Positions 55,988 to 64,000 of a DNA stretch of 64,000 nucleotides are shown one piece after another (position 1 is the first letter of the stretch; each line of letters begins with the position of its first letter). The position numbers were made by a program, and so were the translations under genes. The DNA is from Paenibacillus jilunlii (GTDB lineage: Bacteria > Bacillota > Bacilli > Paenibacillales > Paenibacillaceae), in the NCBI RefSeq assembly GCF_900102965.1, contig NZ_FNGM01000002.1, forward strand, positions 362,082-426,081, written 5' to 3'. Below the pieces are notes generated by a model. The model was not told the DNA's origin. It worked only from the letters and a program-made list of their open reading frames with translations, and made no database searches.

Positions 55988-56815
55988 ATGTGGAAAGTAT
56001 TGCTGGTTGAAGATGAAGTCTTTGTACGGGAGTCTGTGCGGGAGATCATCGCCTGGGAAGAACTCGGTTTCACGGTTAGCGGGGAGGCAGGTAATGGCGC
56101 AGAAGCCCTCGATATGATCCGGCGGGACGCACCCGACCTGGTGATTACGGATATTATTATGCCTGAAATGGATGGCGTCGAGCTGCTTAGAAGAGCCAGG
56201 GAAGAAGGCTATGGCTCCCGTTTTGTAATGCTCACTTGCATGAGCGATTTCGAATATGTCCGGCAGGCGATGGAATACGGGGCTTCGAATTACATTTTGA
56301 AGCTGTCCATGAGTGTGAATTCGCTGCGGGAGACGCTGCGCAAAATCAGCAATGAGCTGCTGAAGGACGGTGATAAGCGCGGCAGTAGTCCTGCCCTGGT
56401 GCAGGTGAAGACCGGAACCGATGAGCGGAACACCAAAGGGCTGCAGCCGCTTCTCCATGAAGAAATCACCTCCCATCCGGAGATCCAGAAAATTCTGCAG
56501 TACATCCATGCCCATTACCCGGAGGATATTACCGTGAAGTCGATGTCCCAGTATGTCATGATGGGTGAAAATTATGTCAGCACCTTGTTCAAAAAGAAAA
56601 CCGGGCAAACGCTGATCCATTACCTGCACCGGGTGCGCGTGAATCAGGCGGTTCAGTACCTGTGCCATTCTGACCTGCCCGTATATGAGATTGGCAACCG
56701 GGTGGGCTTCGTTAACGATAATTATTTTATCAAAATATTCAAGCGCCTGACCGCACAAACACCAAGCCAGTACAGGCAGAACCAAAAAAGCAAACCTGAA
56801 CCCGTCACCATCTAA
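55988..56815 (+). CDS. YesN-type response regulator, AraC output, short form
   Basis: 275 aa. Receiver domain 1-120 with the phospho-acceptor Asp55 (VITDIIMPEMDG) and Asp9/Lys105-type residues; AraC double HTH at about 170-268 (MMGENYVSTLFKKKTGQTLIHYL, GFVNDNYFIKIFKRLTAQTPSQY). The linker between them is only about 45 residues, shorter than in most YesN proteins of 350-540 aa. ATG with GGGAGG 7 bp upstream. It is expected to activate the transporter genes in the locus. Confidence 0.9.
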   Translation: MWKVLLVEDEVFVRESVREIIAWEELGFTVSGEAGNGAEALDMIRRDAPDLVITDIIMPEMDGVELLRRAREEGYGSRFVMLTCMSDFEYVRQAMEYGASNYILKLSMSVNSLRETLRKISNELLKDGDKRGSSPALVQVKTGTDERNTKGLQPLLHEEITSHPEIQKILQYIHAHYPEDITVKSMSQYVMMGENYVSTLFKKKTGQTLIHYLHRVRVNQAVQYLCHSDLPVYEIGNRVGFVNDNYFIKIFKRLTAQTPSQYRQNQKSKPEPVTI

Positions 56816-56838
56816 ATCTTGATTTCGCCCGGCTGTAC

Positions 56839-56874
56839 AGCAGCGGCTTTCCGTAACAGGAGGGCCGCTGTTTT
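56839..56874 (+). terminator. Terminator after the response-regulator gene
   Basis: CAGCGGC and GCCGCTG with a 16-nt loop, followed by TTTT, before the permease genes. May act as partial attenuator between regulator and permeases. Confidence 0.65.
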
Positions 56875-57040
56875 GGTGTGCAGATACAAAATAGAACAAA
56901 ACTACGAATGAGCCGTGCAGCCGCCGGGCGCAAATGTATACTTCTGTAGCATGAAGTCGGGGGTTTTGTTCCTTAACCGCTTTCATTCCGCTTGTTATGC
57001 TTGACATGAAGAAGCATACGAAGAAGAGGAGTGAAACGAT

Positions 57041-57922
57041 GTGAAAACATCTTGGATGAAGCGGCAGCAGCATCTGGGCTATCTGTTTATCGGGCCCAAT
57101 ATGATTGGCGTGATTCTATTTTTTATTATACCTGCCATCTATTCCTTTTATCTGATGTTCACAGACTACAAGTTTATGAGCCCCGATACAAAGTTTGTAG
57201 GCCTGGACAACATTCAAAGAATGCTGGGCGATGAAGTATTCTATATTGCCATCAAGAACACCCTGATGTTCCTGTTGTCTGTACCTGTATCCATTGGACT
57301 TGCCTTCATTGTAGCAGTAGTTCTCAACCGTTCTGTATATTTGAAAAAACTGCTGCGGGCGCTGTATTTCATGCCCTACATCACTAGCGGGGTGGCCGTT
57401 GCTTTTGTCTGGATGCTGCTGTTCCAGCCGAATAACGGCCCTATCAACGGCATCCTGCGGGCGATTGGCATTGCCAATCCTCCCGGATGGCTGTCTACCA
57501 TGGAATCTTCCATGTACGCCATTGATATCATCTGGATCTGGTTCATGCTCGGCTACAATATGATCATCTATCTGGCTGCGCTGCAGGAGGTCTCCGGTGA
57601 ACTGCTGGAAGCAGCCAAAATCGATGGGGCCCGCACCTGGCAGACCGTCCGCAGCATCCTCTGGCCTCTGGTCAGTCCCACGACCTTCCTGCTGCTGATT
57701 ACCGGACTCATTATGTCGATTAAGCAGTTCGGGATTATTCAGGCGATCACGCAGGGCGGACCGGGGAACAGCACCACCGTATTGTCCCTGTTTATTTACC
57801 AGAATGCCTTCCGCTACTACGAAATGGGCTATGCTTCCGCCGTATCCTGGGCGCTGTTCGTGATCATCATGATCTTCACCGTTGTCCAATGGCTGGGTCA
57901 AAAACGCTGGGTTCACTACTAA
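57041..57922 (+). CDS. Sugar ABC transporter permease, MalF type (second system)
   Basis: 293 aa with six membrane helices. EAA loop near residue 185 (LLEAAKIDGARTWQTVRSI). GTG start after AGAGGAG. Works with the lipoprotein at 52559 and the next gene, 13 bp downstream. As for the first system, no ATPase subunit is encoded here. Confidence 0.93.
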   Translation: MKTSWMKRQQHLGYLFIGPNMIGVILFFIIPAIYSFYLMFTDYKFMSPDTKFVGLDNIQRMLGDEVFYIAIKNTLMFLLSVPVSIGLAFIVAVVLNRSVYLKKLLRALYFMPYITSGVAVAFVWMLLFQPNNGPINGILRAIGIANPPGWLSTMESSMYAIDIIWIWFMLGYNMIIYLAALQEVSGELLEAAKIDGARTWQTVRSILWPLVSPTTFLLLITGLIMSIKQFGIIQAITQGGPGNSTTVLSLFIYQNAFRYYEMGYASAVSWALFVIIMIFTVVQWLGQKRWVHY

Positions 57923-57935
57923 AGGAGGAGCGGCC

Positions 57936-58763
57936 ATGAATAAAGCTGTGTTCAATAAAAGCCTTATCACGCTTGTGATGCTGTTCCTGAGCATTGTGAT
58001 GATCGTTCCGTTCCTCTGGATGATCAGCACCTCGTTCAAGACCCCGGCTGAAGTATTCCAATATCCGATCCAATGGATTCCCGTCCACTTCAACTGGAGC
58101 CATCATGTGAAGGTATGGACGGGAGAAAACAGTTTCGGGCTCTATTATTTAAATTCCCTTAAAGTTTCAGTGCTTAGTACCATTGGTGCAGTCACATTAT
58201 CCTCCCTCGCAGCCTATGGCTTCGCACGGATTCAGTTCAGAGGGCGGGACACCATGTTTATGGTATATCTGTCCATGATGATGGTGCCGCCTCAGGTGCT
58301 GTTCGTGCCCAAATTCATCATGTTCGACTGGGCAGGCATCTACAACACCCACTGGGCGCTTATTCTGCCGGGGTTGTTCACCATCTTCGGGGTCTTTATG
58401 ATGCGGCAGTTCTTTCTCTCTGTACCTCATGAAATCTCGGAGGCAGCTTTTATTGACGGAGCCGGCCACTTCCGGATCTTCTCGCGGATCATTCTGCCCA
58501 TGGCCAAACCATCCATCGCTACGCTGGCTATCATCGACTTCTCCTGGCACTGGAATGATTATGAGAACGCTCTGGTCTTTCTAATCGATCATGACCTGTT
58601 CACCGTACCGCTGGGTCTGCAGAACTTCATTCTGGAGAACAATGTCGACTACAACGGCATGATGGCTGCTGCCACCGCCGGGATTATCCCGATGATTATC
58701 GTCTTCCTGATTGGCCAGAAATACATCATTGAGGGTGTGGCAAGCTCGGCGGTAAAAGGGTAG
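57936..58763 (+). CDS. Sugar ABC transporter permease, MalG type (second system)
   Basis: 275 aa from ATG 57936, which follows AAAGGAGGAG; the frame extends upstream but into the previous gene. First helix at about 10-30, EAA loop in the region SEAAFIDGAGHFRIFSRII. Final transport gene of the locus, followed by a strong terminator. Substrate unknown; the nearby GH88-like remnant hints at an unsaturated uronate oligosaccharide. Confidence 0.93.
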   Translation: MNKAVFNKSLITLVMLFLSIVMIVPFLWMISTSFKTPAEVFQYPIQWIPVHFNWSHHVKVWTGENSFGLYYLNSLKVSVLSTIGAVTLSSLAAYGFARIQFRGRDTMFMVYLSMMMVPPQVLFVPKFIMFDWAGIYNTHWALILPGLFTIFGVFMMRQFFLSVPHEISEAAFIDGAGHFRIFSRIILPMAKPSIATLAIIDFSWHWNDYENALVFLIDHDLFTVPLGLQNFILENNVDYNGMMAAATAGIIPMIIVFLIGQKYIIEGVASSAVKG

Positions 58764-58782
58764 GAGTTGGAGAGCAAACTGG

Positions 58783-58826
58783 AAAACGGCTGCGCGTCCC
58801 ATTGAGGACGGTGCAGCCGTTTTTTA
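58783..58826 (+). terminator. Terminator after second-system permeases
   Basis: AAAACGGCTGC-GCGTCC and GGAC-GGTGCAGCCGTTTT with loop CATTGA, followed by six T. Confidence 0.9.
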
Positions 58827-58839
58827 TAGCGCTCTAATC

Positions 58840-58956
58840 TTACCGCTCGTACCAATACCCCGGGATTCCCCGCTCTAAACGCAGCAGCGCTTCCAGATAG
58901 TAATAATCGCCCCAGATCGTGTAATCATCGGGGGAATTGCTGTGAAAGCGCAACCA
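58840..58956 (-). pseudogene. 3' remnant of a GH88-like unsaturated glucuronyl hydrolase gene
   Basis: Reading on the minus strand to the stop at 58840-58842 gives RFHSNSPDDYTIWGDYYY, LEALLRLERGIPGYWYER, which matches the C-terminal end of GH88/GH105-type enzymes (WGDYYYLEALLRL...PGYW). Upstream of about 58956 the frame runs into unrelated sequence, so about 90 percent of the gene is gone. The call rests on this short match. The rest of 58957-59285 has a short palindrome (AGCTCCC/GGGAGCT, 59202-59218) and no gene. Confidence 0.55.
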
Positions 58957-59285
58957 TATTTAGCCCTTCTTAGCCGTTACGCCAACAATCCTAACCTCTC
59001 CTGCACCGCCAACCCCCTGCTGCCCTGCACTGCTTCCTGCCCTTACACCTTACCGCCAGCCCGCCGCCCTGGCTATCTCCTATTCTTGCCGCTATATTGA
59101 TAAATTGATTTCCGCCTGTCCGGCACAGAAATTGCCTATGCATGCTAAAAGATCAAGATTGCTTTGCCGCCCCGGTTAAGATTGACATGGAACCGGGTCA
59201 TAGCTCCCATTGGGAGCTTATATAGAAACCCGCTGCGCCGCAGTAAAGCGTCTAGGTGCAGCTTACTTTAAAGTAGGGGAAAGAA

Positions 59286-59309
59286 AAAGACACCGGTTAG
59301 GGTGTCTTT
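59286..59309 (-). terminator. Terminator of the propeller-protein gene
   Basis: AAAGACACC, loop GGTTAG, GGTGTCTTT, 30 bp beyond the stop on the minus strand. Same stem family as at 33453 and 63124. Confidence 0.8.
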
Positions 59310-59338
59310 GGCTTTTAGATTGGGTAATCTTTTACGGA

Positions 59339-60475
59339 TCATTTACTCTTTTTTTGCAGGCAGATGATGTTGTTATTCACACTGATCACCGTGAGATTAT
59401 CGTTTACGGCAATAATATCCGGGTAGGAAAGCTGATTGCTGTTCACTGACAGTGTGAATCGGGGCTTCCCGTTATGATCCAATGAATACACATTGCCGTT
59501 GTTGGCGCCGAAGTATACATTACCTTTATTGTCCGTCGTGAAGCTACCTGTAAAAAGACCTATTCCGGCAGCCTTTTCATATTTACTCAATGAATATTTC
59601 CACTTCTGCTTCCCTGTCTTGAAATCCTTATTCGTAATGCTCCCCTCATCTTCATCTAATATGTAATAGCCCCCGTGCTCATCCTTGTCAATAATATCTG
59701 AGTAACTCGCCGGTTCGTTCTGGATTTGATTATAATCCGCAACCCGCAGAATCTTGCCGCTCAAATCAAGGGTAGCCTCCACTTTCTCAAAATCAGCAAT
59801 AATATTGCCTTTGGAATCCGTGTAGAGCTGCTCTATATCGTTGACATCCAGAACCCCGTTCTTGAAAGGAATTGTGGTGAGGCGCCAGTTCGTTGATCCG
59901 TCTTTTTTAATGGATTTCAATCCTTCATCTGTGAGCACTATGTAATTCCCTTTATGATCCCCTGCCTGAAAAAGATCAAATAAAGAGCCATCCTCAAAGT
60001 GGGATACTACCCGCAGCTTGATATCATGAAAAGTGGTTACTTCGCCTGAGCCGGCAAAACGGGTAATATTGGTTCGATATACCGTAGAGGACAAGCGCTC
60101 GACATCATCATATGAAACCTTATAATATGTACCGTCTGCTCCCAGCAAAGGAGTAAGCTCACCCTGCCAATCACTTGGATGCCTCCAGGCAACCTTCCCC
60201 GTTGCGGCGTTGATTGCGAAGATTTCTTCAAAACTCTGGGCATAGACCAGTCCATTCGGCCCCTTGTACAAACTGTACATTTGATAAGGGCTCTTATCGG
60301 TGAGGGACCATTTCATTTCATACTCGGCAGCATTTTTTAAAATGATATTGTGGCTCTGGTCGTTCTTCACAGACAGCTTCCGGGTCACATCCAACGGATT
60401 CTTGACTACGGCAGCGCCCATTGTAAAGATCATAATTAAACCCAGCAGTCCTAATGTGACTATTCCCTTTTTCAT
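59339..60475 (-). CDS. Exported PQQ-like beta-propeller protein
   Basis: 378 aa with an N-terminal signal or membrane anchor (residues 1-24, KKGIVTLGLLGLIMIFTMGAAVV, no lipobox). Later repeats resemble PQQ_2/BamB-type blades: GLVYAQSFEEIFAINAATGKVAWRH, KGNIIADFEKVEATLDLSG, KQKWKYSLSKYEKAAG, KGNVYFGANNGNVYSLDHNGK. Such propellers scaffold surface or wall complexes; no catalytic residues. ATG after AGGGGTG. Function unknown. Confidence 0.8.
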   Translation of the reverse strand: MKKGIVTLGLLGLIMIFTMGAAVVKNPLDVTRKLSVKNDQSHNIILKNAAEYEMKWSLTDKSPYQMYSLYKGPNGLVYAQSFEEIFAINAATGKVAWRHPSDWQGELTPLLGADGTYYKVSYDDVERLSSTVYRTNITRFAGSGEVTTFHDIKLRVVSHFEDGSLFDLFQAGDHKGNYIVLTDEGLKSIKKDGSTNWRLTTIPFKNGVLDVNDIEQLYTDSKGNIIADFEKVEATLDLSGKILRVADYNQIQNEPASYSDIIDKDEHGGYYILDEDEGSITNKDFKTGKQKWKYSLSKYEKAAGIGLFTGSFTTDNKGNVYFGANNGNVYSLDHNGKPRFTLSVNSNQLSYPDIIAVNDNLTVISVNNNIICLQKKSK

Positions 60476-60690
60476 CCAGCACCCCTAATATGGTTAAATA
60501 TTGAAATCATCCCTATTATAAATGGTCTATCTGGCAATCTCATTTATTTTTATACTTGCAAAAAAATATAAAGGACCCCATCAGTCCTGAAACCCGGATA
60601 ATAGGTGTCACGTACATAGAAGCTGCCACTAAATAAAAGGTTGCTTAAGAGCGCAGTCCATCCGTCTTGGGAGGCGTGCATTTGCTCATC

Positions 60691-60731
60691 AAAAAAGGCA
60701 GGGCCCCGGTTTTCTGAAGGCCTTGCCTTTC
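60691..60731 (-). terminator. Terminator of the SDR gene at 60753
   Basis: AAGGCAGGGCC pairs with GGCCTTGCCTT (one wobble), with six T on the minus strand. The remainder of 60476-60752 shows no gene. Confidence 0.82.
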
Positions 60732-60752
60732 CTATATTGCCATCCAGTCACA

Positions 60753-61514
60753 TTATTCAATCATGCTCTTTGTTGCCTGATACATCTTTGCTGTGTACTC
60801 GTCCACATCATCCCGGGACATACGCAAGCGCTCCACAGAAGTGCCGTATCCGATCTCCTGTTTTCCCTCTTCCAAGCCTTTAAAAATCCCATCTGCGAAG
60901 GCATCCAAAGGCTCTCCGTGCGTATGCAGTCCCGCGCCGCCCAATTCCGTATTCACTGCCGGAGGAGCCACTTCGATGACTTCTACAGATGTCTCGGACA
61001 GCTGGTGTCTCAGGCTCATCGTAAAGGAGTGCAGCGCCGCTTTGGTTGCGGAATAGATCGGAGCAATGGCAAACGGGGTAAAAGCGAGACCGGAGGTCAC
61101 GTTGATAATCGCGGCCTGCTCTTTTTCTGCAAAAAATGGAGCAAACAGCAGAGAGAGATGGAAAGGCGCGTCAAGGTTAGTGTTGATTTCTTGATTGAAG
61201 TAACTCCAATTATGCTTGGCGTCCGCTTGCAGCACATTGAACCGTTGCTGAGTTCCGGCATTTTTCACTAGCACATTGACTTCCGGATAGTTTGCGGTAA
61301 CCCAATCAAACAAGGCTATGCGCTCGGACTCCACATTCAAGTCACATACACGGGTAATCAGGCCGGGGAATTTGTCCTGCGCATTTCGAAGCACATCTTC
61401 ACGCCGTCCACAGACAATCACTTGATTCCCCGCCTGTATAAACCGCTCGGCAAAAGCCAGCCCAATTCCGGTACTCCCGCCAGTAATGAGTATAGTGTTT
61501 CCTGACAGCTTCAT
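60753..61514 (-). CDS. SDR-family oxidoreductase (DltE-like)
   Basis: 253 aa. Cofactor loop ILITGGSTGIGLAFAE, the NAG-type motif in VKNAGTQQRF, catalytic Ser in AAIINVTSGLAF and the YSATKAALHSFTMSL pair. It resembles the DltE/YciK-like SDRs. It follows the MerR gene by 22 bp on the same strand, so they form an operon and MerR is probably its regulator. ATG start; GAGGAAG upstream. Confidence 0.88.
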   Translation of the reverse strand: MKLSGNTILITGGSTGIGLAFAERFIQAGNQVIVCGRREDVLRNAQDKFPGLITRVCDLNVESERIALFDWVTANYPEVNVLVKNAGTQQRFNVLQADAKHNWSYFNQEINTNLDAPFHLSLLFAPFFAEKEQAAIINVTSGLAFTPFAIAPIYSATKAALHSFTMSLRHQLSETSVEVIEVAPPAVNTELGGAGLHTHGEPLDAFADGIFKGLEEGKQEIGYGTSVERLRMSRDDVDEYTAKMYQATKSMIE

Positions 61515-61536
61515 GAGTCTTCCTCTTTTCTATGAT

Positions 61537-61905
61537 CTATTTTTTCTGCAAACGCGTGAGATACCGCTCAATTTTCACATCAATGCCTTGCAAGGCGTCT
61601 GTCATGGACGCAATCTCATCCAGCACCGCCTGCTTGTGCTTCGTCATCATGTCCAGCCGGAGCTCCGTGGTGCTCTCCCCTTCAATGACCCAAGCTATAT
61701 ATTGCCTGATATCGTGGATGGGCATGTGTGTCTGCTTCAAGCGAAGCACCGTTTCAAGCAGCGCCATCTGCATTTCCGAGAATAACCGTCTGCCGGCGGC
61801 ATCGCGCTCCATCAGCGGCAACAAGCCTTGCTTCTCATAATACCTCAACGTGGATTCCGGAATATGATAGGCGGCCGCAGCCTCCCCGATCGTTACATAT
61901 TTCAT
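61537..61905 (-). CDS. MerR-family transcriptional regulator
   Basis: 122 aa from ATG 61905 with GGAGG 8 bp upstream (an in-frame TTG at 61920 overlaps it). N-terminal MerR helix-turn-helix: YVTIGEAAAAYHIPESTLRYYEKQGLLPL, then RLFSEMQMALLETVLRLK and a C-terminal coiled coil (VLDEIASMTDALQGIDVKIERYL). No ligand cysteines, so a small-molecule rather than metal sensor. First gene of the SDR operon. Confidence 0.9.
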   Translation of the reverse strand: MKYVTIGEAAAAYHIPESTLRYYEKQGLLPLMERDAAGRRLFSEMQMALLETVLRLKQTHMPIHDIRQYIAWVIEGESTTELRLDMMTKHKQAVLDEIASMTDALQGIDVKIERYLTRLQKK

Positions 61906-62043
61906 TTTGAAGGCCTCCAAATTGATCTTTCATGTCGACAGGTTTAGCATACGGCTTAAACCATGGTTTAAGTCAACAGGATAATAAAAATTACAGGTAA
62001 AAAGGCTATTTCGGAAACCTTAAAAATCTGGGCATTGCTCCCC

Positions 62044-62313
62044 TTAGCCGTCGACTAGAATTTCTATCATCATCGCGGAGCCAGCCTTGAACCCACACAC
62101 AAACGCAGCTGTCATCTCCATCCCCTGTGCTTGAGAATACAGCTCCAATAAAGACTCCAGCTCCTCAAACTCCCCTGCGGTCAGTTTCTGCTTCCAAACC
62201 TCTAGAGATTCGGTAATTTGTCTGTTGATCGGACGATAATTGGGGTCCTTGGAGATAATGTCCTCGTTAGGGAATAAGCTGCCGTGGTATAGGGATTCGA
62301 GAATGCTGGGCAT
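62044..62313 (-). CDS. DUF6809-like small protein
   Basis: 89 aa, no characterised function. The pattern ILESLYHGSLFPNEDIISKDP, IT-ESLEVWKQKL and ELYSQAQGMEMTAAFVCGFKAGSAMMIEIL closely fits the small DUF6809 family common in Paenibacillus and other Bacillales. ATG follows AGGAGG. Monocistronic. Name from memory of the family pattern. Confidence 0.75.
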   Translation of the reverse strand: MPSILESLYHGSLFPNEDIISKDPNYRPINRQITESLEVWKQKLTAGEFEELESLLELYSQAQGMEMTAAFVCGFKAGSAMMIEILVDG

Positions 62314-62544
62314 GGGAAGGCCTCCTTTTTAAGATTCAGGATTGAAATGATATAATTCAGCGTAGCATATTTGCAAAGTGTATGTGGTACGCTTGTGCGT
62401 AATCTGCGAGTTCTAAGTTACGATATCAACAGAAAAAGACCTGGATCCATGTAATTACATAGACACAAGCCTTGAACCTATCTTCTTTGGTGCTGTAAAC
62501 AAAAACAGAAGTCCGCTGGGGTCACTATAGTGCTGGTTCTTCAA

Positions 62545-63027
62545 TTAATCAACGAATCGTTTCAACTTTATAGATCTAATCTCTTCTTCACTCAGACCAG
62601 TCGCTTTAGCGACAGCCACATAATCCATTCCCATCGCCAGCAAATTCCGTGCGACTTGTAGCTTACCCTCAATAATACCCGCAGACTTCGCCCCTTCAAT
62701 CATAGAGGCTTCATCATGCAAGTACTTCTGTCTGGCCTCATACAACCGTCTGGCATCCGAATCCTGACTCAAATATTGCAGGGTATCCATCGCTTTTTCC
62801 AAACCCGGTTTATTCATCTTCAGCACCTCCCAATGTGATGTATCGGCACCTTTCAGAAACAACAGCCCATTGATCAATCCGCCCCCAGATGGAACACTGT
62901 GTTCATCCAGTTTCGGTAACTCCAAGAAATGCACCTCTATGTCGTCAATCAAGGATATCCCGGTCCGGTCTTCCCGCAGATGAAACACGTTATGGTACTG
63001 ATCGTTCTTCAGAAATCCTTTATTAGT
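62545..63027 (-). pseudogene. Rpn/PD-(D/E)XK nuclease-family remnant, C-terminal part
   Basis: An open frame of 147 aa starts at GTG 62988 and in-frame homology continues a little upstream (FLKNDQYHN). It holds the C-terminal half only: VFHLRE, LIDDIEVHFLELPKL, LEKAMDTLQYLSQDSDARR and a basic tail. The nuclease N-terminus with catalytic Asp and Glu is absent. It is clearly related to the C-terminal part at 46786 (AMDTL, YLSQDS, EGAK, LLAMG), so the window holds two decayed copies. Confidence 0.82.
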
Positions 63028-63123
63028 ATATCATTTTCCAAGGGTCCTGAACCTTGCGAGGATGCGAAAAACCAACAAGCTTTTAACCACATATATAGTC
63101 CAAAGCAGCCGCTAACATAAAAA

Positions 63124-63145
63124 AAGACACCGATTAAGGTGTCTT
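63124..63145 (-). terminator. Terminator of the polysaccharide-lyase gene
   Basis: AAGACACC, loop GATTAA, GGTGTCTT; a run of T on the minus strand (AAAAAAA on plus, 63119-63125). Another member of the GACACC family. Confidence 0.82.
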
Positions 63146-63165
63146 CACGGTTACTCCAACACTCT

Positions 63166-63999
63166 CTAATCCAACTCCATATAATACAAATTCGCAGTAC
63201 TATCCTTTGTAATGGTATGCGCGCCCGCAGCAAGGGAGACAGTGGCAATACCATTCGTTATGGGATAACTTGTTCCATCTACCTTGATTTTGGTTCCTTC
63301 TGAGTTGAACACAAGGGTTAGGGTTGCAGCTTTGGCAGCGGTGAACTGAATGCTGGTTGCGCTCTCGATTTTCAGACATTGGGTTAGGGTCAGACCGTTA
63401 TATACCACAGTCCCCTTAGTCGTTGAGAGATTCCCTTGGATATTGAAGAAGCTGCTTGTTGTCCCGTCTGTGGTAAAGTTATGAACAGTTGCACCCGCTG
63501 TCGGCACCGGGGTTTCCGTTGGCACTGGAGTTGCCGTTGGCGCAGAAGTCGCTGTTGGCATAGGTGTTGCCGTTGGCGCAGATGTCGCTGTTGGCGTAGG
63601 TGTTGCTGTCGGAGTCGGGCTCGTCGGGTTTGAATCGCCTCCTACAGATACAAGCCCCGATGTGTAGCTTCTGATCGCGGACATCAGCGCGGGATTAAGC
63701 GCATACGACGCGTCATCCACGGAATCATTAAATGCCCAAGTGAAGTCTCCGCCATTCAAGCGTCCGGCTTCTGCCGTAACAATCTGTTCAACAGCGCTTA
63801 CGCTATCGATGTCAGATGCGCTTACACCTGTATCGACGCGCGCATCGAAGTTGTTATAAGCTGTTCCACCGACTAGAGCTTTGTATGAGCTTGGGACGGT
63901 TTCACTTCTCGATGAGGCTAAGTATGCATCAAATGAGGTTGCATTAGCCGGAGCTGTTCCGGCATTGGAGTTGGCGTAAATAAGACTTGCCGCATCCAC
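63166..63999 (-). CDS. Secreted polysaccharide lyase, C-terminal part (5' end beyond window)
   Basis: At least 277 aa; the N-terminus lies past the right edge. Three parts are visible: the end of a catalytic domain (residues about 1-115; the YKALVGGTAYNNFDARVDTG and DFTWAFNDSVDDASYALNP stretches are like the C-terminal region of Paenibacillus pectate lyases), a Pro/Thr-rich linker (PTPTATPTPT type, about 120-170), and a beta-sandwich domain of about 105 residues often appended to pectin-degrading enzymes (TTDGTTSSFFNIQGNLS). Pectate lyase is the likely call; PL1 versus another family is open. Confidence 0.6.
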   Translation of the reverse strand: MDAASLIYANSNAGTAPANATSFDAYLASSRSETVPSSYKALVGGTAYNNFDARVDTGVSASDIDSVSAVEQIVTAEAGRLNGGDFTWAFNDSVDDASYALNPALMSAIRSYTSGLVSVGGDSNPTSPTPTATPTPTATSAPTATPMPTATSAPTATPVPTETPVPTAGATVHNFTTDGTTSSFFNIQGNLSTTKGTVVYNGLTLTQCLKIESATSIQFTAAKAATLTLVFNSEGTKIKVDGTSYPITNGIATVSLAAGAHTITKDSTANLYYMELD

Positions 64000-64000
64000 A

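Noticed and set aside
55982-57073. 363-codon frame antisense to the response regulator
   Set aside because: Shadow of the regulator gene; low-complexity composition and no start signal.
58957-59285. Further parts of the GH88-like gene upstream of the remnant
   Set aside because: Reading the three minus-strand frames gave no stretch resembling the family; the remnant stays short.

Overview
The window looks like a chromosomal segment of a Paenibacillus-like, spore-forming, plant-polysaccharide-degrading Firmicute. The signs are strong GGAGG-type ribosome binding sites with frequent GTG and TTG starts, carbohydrate ABC transporters without an encoded ATPase, YesM/YesN-type two-component regulators, a large SLH-domain surface protein, a LysM-GH18 spore-lytic enzyme, sps/cge-type spore-coat sugar genes, DUF6809- and Rpn-type genes, and many short intergenic repeats. 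No plasmid, phage, CRISPR or complete insertion-sequence genes were seen.

Layout. 0-0.6 kb: 51-bp tandem repeats, then an AT-rich control region with a LacI-type palindrome and two cre-like sites. 0.56-7.3 kb: a beta-glucoside-type uptake and use locus (two ABC permeases, binding lipoprotein, LacI regulator, BadF-type sugar kinase, GH4 6-phospho-beta-glucosidase). 7.4-13.6 kb: MaoC-like hydratase, AraC regulator divergent from a Gfo/Idh/MocA oxidoreductase, PadR regulator divergent from an MFS drug exporter, and a MATE exporter. 13.8 kb: tRNA-Leu(CAG). 14.0-27.6 kb: a visibly more AT-rich island for a spore-surface glycan (unrecognised 145-aa protein, CgeB, then an 11-gene operon from spsA to a pseI-like gene). 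27.7-32.5 kb: AraC-type regulator and a 1284-aa SLH surface protein. 33-38 kb: Sm-like small protein, a frameshifted flavodoxin-fold reductase next to an HxlR regulator, SleL/YaaH-like spore hydrolase, a GSP39-type SDR and a guanylate-kinase-like protein. 38-46.7 kb: domain-permuted GH3 beta-glucosidase, dehydrogenase and methyltransferase pair divergent from a LuxR regulator, and a radical-SAM plus partner DNA-repair-like pair. 46.8-51.5 kb: broken Rpn gene, phosphoketolase, unknown membrane-anchored protein. 51.6-58.8 kb: GntR regulator and a second sugar ABC system with YesM/YesN-type regulators. 58.8-64 kb: a GH88-like gene remnant, a PQQ-propeller-like lipid-face protein, SDR plus MerR, a DUF6809 protein, a second Rpn remnant, and the C-terminal part of a secreted polysaccharide lyase running off the right edge.

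The most interesting region is the spore-glycan island. It carries recognisable PseB, PseC, PseG, PseH and PseI homologues, which together would make a pseudaminic-acid-type nonulosonic acid, but no stand-alone PseF. The only cytidylyltransferase is fused to the C-terminus of a second, divergent NeuB/SpsE-like synthase, followed by an aldo-keto reductase and an SDR. A good match to the late mother-cell sigma-K promoter consensus precedes spsA, which ties the whole operon to the spore surface. This suggests one locus making one or two sugar acids and transferring them with SpsA, SpsB and CgeB to a spore-surface acceptor, possibly the adjacent 145-aa protein; that last step is inference.

All functional calls were made by reading motifs and family resemblance; no database search was run.
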